Assembly: GCF_020497125.1 (NCBI RefSeq)
Contig: NC_059073.1
Span: 22,651,225-22,715,224, forward strand
Direction of reading: 5' to 3'
Source of the DNA: Mauremys mutica
Lineage: Eukaryota > Chordata > Testudines > Geoemydidae
Length of the DNA: 64,000 nt
Under the pieces are notes generated by a model, which ran no database searches, was not told the origin of the DNA, and worked only from the letters and a program-made list of their open reading frames with translations. Made by a program: the position numbers and the translations under genes. Of the stretch, positions 46,441 through 55,767 are shown one piece after another; position 1 is the stretch's first letter, and each line of letters starts with the position of its first letter.

Positions 46441-47050
46441 AATTTATTTGACAAACATAGGCCCAGATCTTGCAGCTAGTTCCCTGTGGGCTGCCTGCAC
46501 TTGTGGGAGCCGTGTTAAATCCTCGTCCCTTCCTCCCTCCCTCCCTCCCTGTCATTTGTCCTGCCATCCTTGCGAACTAGGAACTGTTCAGCCTGTTCCT
46601 TCTGCCCCAGCTCATACCTGTGAATACATTTAAGACTGTTTTACCGTCTCTGCTACGTTCTGATCCTAGGTGACTGCTTGTTTTCCCTCTACAGTAAAGC
46701 TAGTCCTGAGCAAGAGGGCGGGTTGGGGAAATAGCAGGTAACCAATGGCTGCCTTTTCTGCAGTTGACACCACTTCCTCTTCTGGCTGCATCCTTTCCGT
46801 GCAGTGGAGGTGCTGCAGGAAAATACCTACAGAGCTAGGAGTTGTCCCAGCTCTCACAACAACGGTGGATGCATTTCAATTGTGAAAGGTTCATGTGTGT
46901 ATATAGCTTTACATTTTCAATGGTTCCTATCCTATGTGATTGAGGTACTCATCTCCCTTCACTTTCAGTAAGGGTCAGCACCTAAGTCCCTTTGATAATC
47001 CCTGCTGTAGCGCGGGTAGCACTTTGGGATTGGCTCTGTGTGCAAGCCTG
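46441..47050. other. Non-coding DNA with CCTC-type microsatellite
   Basis: A 'cctccctccctccctccct' microsatellite is at about 46529-46549. Nothing else recognised. Confidence 0.4.
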
Positions 47051-47053
47051 TAA

Positions 47054-47241
47054 GGGTACAGCTACACTGGGATAAAAAACATGCGGCATAGCTGCAGCTG
47101 GCCTGGGTCTGCTGACTGGGGCTCAGGCTGCAGGGCTAAAAATTGCTGTGGAGATGTCTGGGCTCCAGCCTGAGCCCCGCAAGCTCCTGTCAGCTGACCC
47201 GGGCCAGCCACAGGTTTTTTATCCCTGTGTTAGACATACCC
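47054..47241. mobile_element. Harbinger-like MITE, 188 bp, TAA duplication
   Basis: The ends 'gggtacagctacactgggat' (47054) and 'atccctgtgttagacatacc' (to 47240) are inverted repeats, and TAA flanks both sides (47051-47053 and 47242-47244). Three-base TWA duplications are typical of PIF/Harbinger transposition. Non-coding. Confidence 0.75.
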
Positions 47242-47244
47242 TAA

Positions 47245-47571
47245 GGGGTACAGCTACATAGCAAAAAAATCCCCCCAAAACCGTGCAGCAGTGAGTCTCA
47301 GCGCCAAGGTGAACTGACATGGCTTCAAGGGGCTTTGCGCTGAGAGGCTAAAAAGAATAGTGTAGACGTTCGGGCTCAGGCTGGAGCTCGGGCTCTGAAA
47401 CCCGGGGAAAGACTTGGACCCTGGGCTCCAGCCTGAGTCCCCATGTATATACTGTTATTTTTAACCCCAGAGCACAAGCCCCAGAAGCCCAAGTGAGCTG
47501 ACCCAGGCACTGCAACTTGCTGCCATGGGTTCTTTCCCTTTTTTTCTGTGTTGACTTACCCAGAGATTCCT
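47245..47571. mobile_element. Second Harbinger-like MITE, sharing the TAA
   Basis: It starts 'ggggtacagctacatagc' and ends 'tctgtgttgacttaccc'. The interior includes 'gtgtagacgttcgggctcag' and inverted 'gggctccagcctgag'. It is more degraded than its neighbour and begins immediately after the TAA that closes it. Confidence 0.6.
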
Positions 47572-48311
47572 AGATGTTAGCAATGGAAGAGAAGCACTGG
47601 TATTAAGACATCCAGTCCACCTCCCTGCCAGTATTATGTTAGGAAAGCGGAATTCCTCCAGGTGACTGATAAAGACTAACCTTATTGCTAATCCCGTTCC
47701 TTTTTGTATCAAGAACTGTGCATTTACTGCCAAAGCTACATCAGGACGATCAGTTTTGCTAATATAACCTAGTACTTGCAAATGGTAGCGAGTGCTTTCA
47801 ACAGGCAGGATTGCTGCTGTTTGAACTAAAATGAAAGGGATTACACAATCCAACTAAATGAGTGTGCTGAAAAGCCCTTGTAAGGTTTCTTAGTAAACCG
47901 CGAGAGAGAAAAGAGACTATGGATATTAAGTCAGCATCACAGAGCGAACTTATCAATAACACACACATCTCTTGCTCTAGAGAGTGACTGGAAAAAGAGA
48001 GAGCAGTCAGCTCACAAAACTTTCTGGTAAACCACAAAGGAAGTTCCCAGCAGCAGGGAAGCTGAGCAAAGATCCCAGCTGGAGGACAAAGGACTGGGAA
48101 TGTGTGGGGTTGGAGGACAAGAACTGATTGCTGGAAGGAGTCTGCGCTCTCACCTGGGAAGTGACGAAGCAGGTCAGACGGAAAGACAGGTGGAGCTTGA
48201 ACAATGCGGTTCACTGGAGCTTGACTGGTCTCTGGGCTAACCAGAGTGGGCATGAGCTATGCTTTTATCTTCCTTTCTCTATGCTAAACTAAGGACTTCC
48301 TATGCTGTGTT
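47572..48311. other. Non-coding DNA, no recognised feature
   Basis: Minus-strand open frames of 130 and 151 codons (47461-48253) overlap a MITE at one end and have no domain; I regard them as chance. Confidence 0.4.
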
Positions 48312-48312
48312 C

Positions 48313-48720
48313 CGTAAGAATGGCCATACTGGGTCAGACCAAAGGTCCATCCAGCCCAGTATCCTGTCTTCCGACAGTGGCCAATGCCCGGTGCCCCAGA
48401 GGGAATGAACAGAACAAGTAATCCATTCCCTGTGGCGCCTTCCCAGCTTCTGGCAAATAGAGGCTAGGGACACCATTCCTGCCTATCCCAGCTAACAGCC
48501 ATTTATGGACCTATCCTCCATGAACTTATCTAGTTCTTTTTTGAACCCTGTTATAGTCTTGGCTTTCACAACATCCTCTGGCAAAGAGCTCCACAGGTTG
48601 ACTGTGCGTTGTGTGAAGAAATACTTCCTTTTGTTTGTTTTAAACCTGCTGCCTTTAGTCATTTCCGGTTGACTAATAAACCCCACTGTTTTGACAATGC
48701 TGTTTGAGTGTATCTGCATA
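48313..48720 (-). mobile_element. CR1 LINE 3' end with residual coding tail
   Basis: 'gtcagaccaaaggtccatcc' in the tail, then an open minus-strand frame (48492-48719) ending KTNKRKYFFTQRTVNLWSSLPEDVVKAKTITGFKKELDKFMEDRS in successive pieces. This is the extreme C-terminus of the CR1 protein of the ATAAGAACATAAGAA subfamily. A sister copy is at 54105-54443 in the opposite orientation. 5'-truncated. Confidence 0.85.
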
Positions 48721-49796
48721 TGCTTGTCGAGGTGCTCTACCAGGAGTCCTATCTTTCAAGCTCTCAAGCAACCAGAACAGTCTGCCTGGCAGGATAATCA
48801 GTTTGTTTTGAGTGATCAAGGAGTGTATGAACAATATTGAAACAAAAGGAAACGTTTCAAAGCTTATTTGAATTTCGACTGCATGATAGGACACCTTCCA
48901 ACTGCTGTAAGCAGGTCAGGGCTGTTTGGGATGGGTACAACTGGTCTCTTATCATGATTTGCTGTTAGAGTTGTGGTGAGAGACTATATCTTACTCTCTT
49001 TGGTTACAGATGGTGGAATCATACAGGAGTCTGAGGTCCAGTTTGATTGTGTTGCTTTGCCTTCAACTCCCTTATATTGACAATTCTATATTATGAAACA
49101 AATCCTCTGCCTAATGCATGGGCAGAGTAGGAGGGTGAGAAGTTCTCCCTCACAGCTTGTGGAGCAGTCGCTGAGCCACTATTGTAGCTCAAGAGCTGGC
49201 GTAGGTTGAATGGCCCTCCATGTCTGGAGGTTTCTCTCAGGGTCAGATCTCCTGGCCTCAGCCCACCCAGACCCTGGGACCCTAGCAAAACAGAGCTCAG
49301 TTTTGCACAGGAAATGCAGACTAAGATTCCTATCCCCCACTGCACATGCAGCAGAACCATTTAAGTTCTGTTGCCAGGAGAGTCCATGTGAATCTTTCCA
49401 GGGTGAGTGAATACTTTTTGATGAGACAGAATTGGTTTGAAAGCACAAGCATTGCCTGAGCAAGGCTTGTTCCTGCTTCCATTGAAGTCTATGTCATAGA
49501 TCCCACTGACCTCAGTGGTGAACTATTAAGCCCTCAGTGAAATATGCAAATTAACTTCCTACTAAATTTTTACATTCTCTCCAGTGTTCTCAGCGTTGAT
49601 AGGCCAGTATGGTTGAAGCGGGGCACAGAAAGGAATTGCTAAATCAGTCTAGTTCTTCTTTGCATCAAGCTCGGAAGATTTAAGTGATACAGGATTAGCG
49701 TCATGTCATGCTTGTTGCAGAAGAACAGAGAAAATGCTGATGCATGGTAACTCCTTAACTCATATGGAAATCACGAGGCAGTGATACATATTTATA
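48721..49796. other. Non-coding DNA, no recognised feature
   Basis: A weak CAATGG-type palindrome lies near 49478-49516 ('ccattgaagtctatgtca' with 'cccactgacctcagtgg'). No exon recognised. Confidence 0.4.
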
Positions 49797-49804
49797 CTCT
49801 GGAG

Positions 49805-50138
49805 CAGGGATTGGCAACCTTTGGCACGTGGCCCATCAGGGAAATCTGCTGGCGGGACGGGAACAGTTTGTTTACCTGCAGCATCCGCAGGTTCAGCCGA
49901 TCGCAGCTCCCACTGGCCACGATTCACCGTTCCAGGCCAATCGGGCCTGTGGGAAGCAGCACAGGCCGAGGGATGTGCTGGACACTACTTCCCGCAGCCC
50001 CCATTGGTCTGGAATGGTGAACCGTGGCCAGTGGGAGCCGCGATCGGCCGAACCTGCGGACGCGGCAGGTAAACAAACCGTCCCAGCCCGCCAGCAGATT
50101 TCCCTGACAGGCCACGTGCCAAAGGTTGCCAATCCCTG
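49805..50138. mobile_element. Almost fully palindromic hAT-like MITE, 334 bp
   Basis: The ends 'cagggattggcaacctttgg' and 'ccaaaggttgccaatccctg' are perfect 20-base inverted repeats, and pairing continues inward with few mismatches toward a centre near 49970. The flanking 8-mer CTCTGGAG is identical at 49797-49804 and 50139-50146. Because the element is a palindrome, it opens similar frames of 80-107 codons on both strands; these are not genes. Confidence 0.92.
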
Positions 50139-50239
50139 CTCTGGAGAGTAAGGGAGAGTCTTTCTTGCAAAATAGAAATGGACCAATACAATTATTTGTG
50201 ATCATTTAAAACTTGAATTTTTAATAACAGTAAAAGCTT

Positions 50240-50302
50240 TTTTTTCCAGCGTGTTGGAGGAATGGGAGGTGCCGGTTAATTAAAAACTGTGGTAACTAAG
50301 AG
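50240..50302. repeat. Possible left end of a pogo/Tigger-like DNA transposon
   Basis: 'ggtgccggttaattaaaaac' and 'tgtggtaactaag' resemble the terminal region of pogo-type elements, matching 'atgccggttaatagagcttt' at 51524 on the other side of the GC-rich insert. Confidence 0.3.
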
Positions 50303-51141
50303 CAGGGGTTAAAGTGAGCCAGTACAGGCTGGTATTACATACTGGTAAGAAGCCAGTACCAGCCCATACGCAGCTCACGTTCAAGCGCTGCCGTGGCAAA
50401 GGGCCCTCCTTAAAGCACGGCTGTGGCCACACTTTAACGTCCCTGCCCCTTCCCCGTCGGCGGCCCTGCTGGTACAGACCCTACCGGCAGGGCTGCTGAC
50501 GGGGGAGGCAAAAGGGTCAGGGACGTTAAAGAGCTGCCAGAGCCTTTTGCCCCACCCCCCCGGGCCACCAACAGAAGCCCCAGGGCCAGCGATTTAAAGG
50601 GCCCGGGGCTCCCAGCTGCCGTCGCTGCTACTGTGGCAGCAGCCGGAGCCCAAGGCCCTTTTAAATTGCTGCTGGAGCCCTGGATGGCGGGGGCCAGGCC
50701 AGGGCCGCCCAGAGGGGGGGGAAAGTGGGGCAATTTTCCCCAGGCCCTTGGCCCTGCAGGGGCCCCCATGAGAGTTTTTCGGGGGCCCTGGAGCGGGGTC
50801 CTTCACTCACTCCGGTGGCCCGGGAGAACTCTTACGAGGCCTGGGCCCCTGGAGCTTCTTCCGCTCCGGGTCTTCGGCGGTAATTCAGCGGCTGGGGGTC
50901 CTTCTGCTCTGGGACCCGCCGCCGAAGTGCCGGGTCTTCGGTGGCAAGTCGGTGGCGGGGGCCCCCCCGCGGGTCTTCGGGGCACTTCGGTGGTGGGATT
51001 CCCGGCCGCGGCTGGGATTCAAAGGGCTCTGGGCTGCCCGCAGAGCGCCTTGTGCGGGGGATTTAGAATCCCCCTGCGGGCCGCACAGTGAGGCTCCGCG
51101 GGCCGCATGCGACCCGTGAGCCATATGTTGTGCAGGCCTGG
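50303..51141. mobile_element. GC-rich composite of nested MITEs
   Basis: It begins 'caggggttaaagtgagccag' and ends 'ttgtgcaggcctg'. Internal MITE-like ends include 'cagggccgcccagaggggg' (about 50700) and 'gcgggccgcatgcgaccc' (about 51097). GC content is strikingly above the surroundings. Flanks ACTAAGAG (50295) and ACTAAAGT (51142) share their first five bases, a possible decayed target duplication. Open frames up to 152 codons on both strands are a result of GC richness. Confidence 0.5.
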
Positions 51142-51580
51142 ACTAAAGTATAAAATAGGGTACAGGTCCTCACCAATCCAGTAGTAGTACTGCACACACC
51201 CAGATCACTAAAAATACACAAGACTAAAATGATACTGAACATAATTTAATCTTCCTTTCTGAATCAGACGGCATTTCAGGATCTTGCAGTGCTTCAGGGT
51301 CATCATTCTCAACATCAGTTATCATTGTAGATGTAGAAGGTGCAGGAGATTAGGCTGAATCTGTAATGACCCTATGACAATCTCTGATATCAGCTTGCTT
51401 ACTTGTCTTCTGCTTCTTTTGCATAAAAGTAGAGTGCAGAATGTGCACTTGCATAGCCTCCTGGCCTGGGCAGTATACTAGTCCCGGTTACTAGATTGAA
51501 GATTTGTATTGGGAGATATCAGAAATGCCGGTTAATAGAGCTTTCTGGTTGATAACGTGCTGGATAACACAGCTTTTACT
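51142..51580 (-). pseudogene. Possible pogo/Tigger-like transposase tail
   Basis: On the minus strand, about 51430 down to 51210, one frame reads [20 protein letters not shown], a stop, then [21 protein letters not shown] and a terminal stop, an acidic/serine-rich tail like those of pogo-type transposases. 51510-51580 carries 'atgccggttaatagagcttt' and 'ggttgataacgtgctggata', resembling terminal sequence of such elements. No DDE catalytic core is visible. The assignment is tentative. Confidence 0.3.
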
Positions 51581-54104
51581 AGGGGTTCTGGTTTTTTGAC
51601 AGATGCACTCTCGGACTCTAACTGGTGGTAAAATCAAAATGTATCCAAGTTTTTGAAAAAAATAACATTCAAGTAAGACAAATAACATGTCCATCGTAAA
51701 GGTGCAGTTTTTATGAGACATGCCAGTGGAAATGCTTGAGGCCATTGTAGCAAGGGATAAATGGCTTGCAAAATCAGCGTGACTAACATATAACTCTTTC
51801 ACCACTTTATTGTATTTTGCATGATCCCCACTTCACCTCAGCTCGTTGTTCTGACACCACAAGGGGGCCAGGGAGAGGAGAAGCAATGTGGCACCTCGGT
51901 GGCATGTTCCCTCTACTATGGAACCCTACAGAAGCCCCTTGGCCTGAGCTCTTATGGCCTGTGAAAATTCAGGCATGGAGCAGGGTATGTGCTTCCAAGG
52001 AGCAAAGTCAAGCCACAGCTTCAGTGCTCAGTTTGATCCCTTTCTGACTCCCTGGGTATCCAAGCAAGACTTAATGTATCTGCTCCAGGGCTGCTACTGC
52101 ACTGTAGGGGAGGAGGTAGCCAATGGCAGCATGCCTTCTAAAGGAAAAGGGGTAATTAATTTCCCCCTATGGGGAAAGCTGGAGATCAAGAGGCAGCTGC
52201 AGGCAGGTCCCACCAGGGTAGGAAGATAGAAAACAAAATGCCAGGCACCCGATTCCAGTAAAATGGGGAAATCTGTGGCAGAAATTCTCAATTCCATTGC
52301 ATCCTGGAAAAATGCCAAATCGTGTGGCATTGTTTAGTCCACCTGGCTGTGACTGAGATGACTGGGGCAGTTCATACCTTGCTGAGCTATTGTTTCAGGC
52401 TCTTTACAGACTCAAGCAGGCAACACTGCATTGGCTTATTCTAGTTTCATATTTTCAGGGTTGTCTCTGCAACCATATCAGCTAGAAACATATGTTTTTA
52501 AACAAAAGTAGTGAGAGAGTGAATTCCTCAGCAAATTCTTCAGCTACAGAATCACTAATTACCTGAGCCCCCGCCTTTAAGGCCCTGCCCTGGATTGAAA
52601 TGTGCTAAGGAAACACCATGAGTGGAATCTCATGAATGTCGTCGGATCCTCTCCGTCCCTCCAATGCCTTTCCCACAGGAAAGTATGATATATCCCAGAA
52701 TATAATGTGGGGGAAGATCCTCAGCTGATGTAGATTATCACAGCTCCATGGAAGTTGAGGGAGTGATTATAATTCATACTAGCAGAGGATCTGCCACCAT
52801 GACGTTGATATTGTTTCAGTAGACGATATCTTAATGGTTCAATGAATAGGATCTGTTAAGGAGAGTGTTCATTCTGAACAACTGAACCATTAGTTCATTT
52901 GACTCTAAACACTGCACACTGGAAAAGATGTAGGTGATTTTGTGCATCCCTATATGTGTTCCATGAACTCTATGACCAGAGATTTGAGGGCTTGATAGAT
53001 TTAAATAGGATTGTGCAAGATACTCTTTTAAAAAAATCTACCTGACACATAGGTGCCTTCCAAATGCGGACAGCAGATACTTAACACTGATTGAATTGTT
53101 TCATACACAAAGGATATTTATGCTGGTAATAATATCACTGTGTACCTAAAAGTCTGGATATTTTACTACTTGTCCTTCTTTACTTATGCCACTCAACCCA
53201 TAAAAACTAGGTTTGTTCTTCTCTTTAGAATGTTTGCTTGCTTTTTTTTTTCCTGCAAGAAAATACACTAGTTTGGGAACTCTGTGTTTAAAGTACACAC
53301 AAGAGATATCCCAATCAATATTTGACTTTTCTACAGTCATTAACATTTCATGTTTGTTGTTCTCATAGTCGCCAATTGTTTATATATCAAACAAGGCATG
53401 TTTTGCCTGTCAGATATCTAAGTTAGGTTTGAGTGGTATGTATTATCAACCGGTACTGACTGCCTTAAACTTGAATAGCGACACAGGATAAGTTTATTAT
53501 ATCTGGTGAACATCTACATTTTACCAGACGGTGTGTGTCTGTCATTTCTTAATTTAAAAACTGCACGGTCAAAATATTTTGTTAATTAAAAGGGGCACAT
53601 TTCAGTACAGGAAGATATTCTAAGAGGCATTTTAACTAAGTGCTAGTATAGATATCACAAAGAACAACGGACTTAGGCAAAGTCAAAGAGGATTTGCAGT
53701 TAGACTGCGGTGTCAACACTAATCGCTCTTCCTTTGTATGAGCATGTGAACTGAAGAATGACAACAAGGTGAGTTTCTGACATCTGGAAATTGTGCCACT
53801 TAACATTCTGAACAGTAATTTAATGCATTTTTTTCACCCGCCAGTTATCTATAATGTCACCCATCTACAGGATCGGTGCCACACTCCCAGGTTTGGAACT
53901 GGTCCTAGAAGAAATCCCTTCAGTGTGCCAGGCCCCAAGAAGTCTCACTTTTCCTGCACAGGGCAGGCCACACTATCTCCTCACCGCCTTGACTGGACCT
54001 CTGGGGCTCCAGCACTCCTGCTTCGCACTAGGAACTCTGTGCAGGGAGTCCAACTGAGCTAGACTCCTGGTAGAGCGGCACTTCAGGGATTAATGCGCCT
54101 CAAC
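51581..54104. other. Quiet AT-rich DNA
   Basis: 2.5 kb without a recognised repeat, exon or RNA gene. A run of T lies at 53242-53251. Confidence 0.4.
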
Positions 54105-54443
54105 AAGCATTGTCAAAACAGCGGGGTTTATTAGTCAACCTGAAACTAATAGGCAGCCAGTTTAAAACAAACAAAAGGAAGAATTCCTTCACACAATGCA
54201 CAGTCAATCTGTGGAACTCTTTGCCAGAGGCTGTTGTGAAGGCCAAGACTATAACAGGGTTCAAAAAAGAACTAGATAAGTTCATGGAGGATAGGTCCGT
54301 CAATGGCTATTAGCCAGGATGGGCAGGGATGGTGTCCCTAGCCTCTGTTTGCCAGGAGCTGGGAACGGGTGACAGGGGATGGATCACTTGATGATTACCT
54401 GTTCTGTTCATTCCCTCTGGGGCACCTGGCATTGGCCACTGTC
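54105..54443 (+). mobile_element. CR1 LINE 3' end with residual coding tail
   Basis: The frame 54110-54313 contains FKTNKRKNSFTQCTVNLWNSLPEAVVKAKTITGF and KKELDKFMEDRSVNGY, the C-terminus also seen at 48492-48719. The 3' UTR continues to 'cacctggcattggccactgt', where it is cut off before the usual terminus and followed by a MITE fragment. Confidence 0.85.
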
Positions 54444-54530
54444 AACAACCCCAAAATCCCTGAGCGACATAAATTTTGCCGGCATAAGCGCTCGTGTGCA
54501 CAGTGCTATGTTGGTGGGAGACATATGGGA
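54444..54530. repeat. Harbinger-like MITE fragment
   Basis: 'ccggcataagcgctcgtgtg' and 'gctatgttggtgggagac' match the interior of the MITE family at 14635. It directly abuts the truncated CR1. Confidence 0.4.
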
Positions 54531-55767
54531 ACCTAAGGCACACATAGCATTCATAAAAATATTATAAAAAATTCCTACTTCGTCACAATAACATTTACCA
54601 GTATGTCACTCAATGTAAATGATTATGGAGAGAAACGTTGGCTATGTTGTTATCTTGAGAATATTTTAAAACCAATCTTTTTTATGGTCAGAATAGTTTC
54701 CGTAGTCTATTTAGATACAGTACTTTCAATAGTCCATTATTCCACTGACCCTTTAGTCTATGCATAGCAAATCAGTGTTGCAGAAGTGATAGGTCATTTG
54801 CTCTGCTGTAGCAATCAAAGCTTAGCGTTGGTTGGACCAAACTTCGTTTTCAAAACTACATTTAAAAATGTTATAAGACAAATTTGTATAGTTATTTGGA
54901 TAGCTAATCTGCTGGAAAACTGATGGCACAAGCTGATAAAACCGTCATAAAAGATCCTGGCTATTTATAATTTTTTCAGCTTACTAGAACACTATCTATA
55001 CACTGGAAAAAATATTGATTATTTTTATTAAGACATAAGAATTACCTGGTAAAATTGTTTACCAAATCCTGTTTGGAGCTATCCCGATGGCCTGGGATTG
55101 ATGCATATCACAATGAAATGTGATCAGAAGCCAAAGTACAGTATGGGAAAGGTACTTTACAGTAGCCAGAGAAACATAATTATGTACCCTGTTAACGTAT
55201 AATGATGGAAGACAAATTGAAACTGCTCTTGGATACATCTACCATGTGTTTTGGTCCTCAGCGTTCCAATTTGCATTGCAATAACAACAGTAATATGTTA
55301 CTTGATGTTTTAATAATACTTTGCTTCCTAAGTTTGGCATGGCTCTTTTCAGGTTTATTTCAGTTAGAGCAGGTGAATACCCAGCAAATTTAAGGCAGTC
55401 AGGCCTCAACTGCTCACTCACTACTTCCTTTTCAAGTGTGTTCCTGATATTATCAGCAAGCATACAGTCCTACCTTCACCTGCTCTTAATTCCTCTGAGT
55501 AAATGGAGCAAGAGGAAGTATTTGGATTGGCTGAGAGATAACACTTGGATAATATCTTCCTGCTCCTTTGTTGGTGCTGTCTTTAATTTTCCATTTGCTA
55601 ATAGGTAGTGTTGTTAACTACCCTGCAAAGAGAAATCCTGTTAAGAAGTGGAATGTGAAAATACACAAGAGTTTAGAAAATATGAACCTTTTCCTGCCCC
55701 AAAAAATTACATGGCAACATCAGAAGCCTTATGCTTATGCTGTATCTACGTGCAGTGAATTCTAGGG
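54531..55767. other. Quiet AT-rich DNA
   Basis: No recognised repeat or exon. Confidence 0.4.

Noticed and set aside
49821..50205. Overlapping open frames of 80-107 codons on both strands
   Set aside because: They mirror each other because the underlying MITE is a palindrome; no domain.
50434..51124. GC-rich open frames up to 152 codons and a CpG-island reading
   Set aside because: The sequence is composed of MITE termini and GC-rich filler; frames occur on both strands with low-complexity Pro/Gly/Ala composition.
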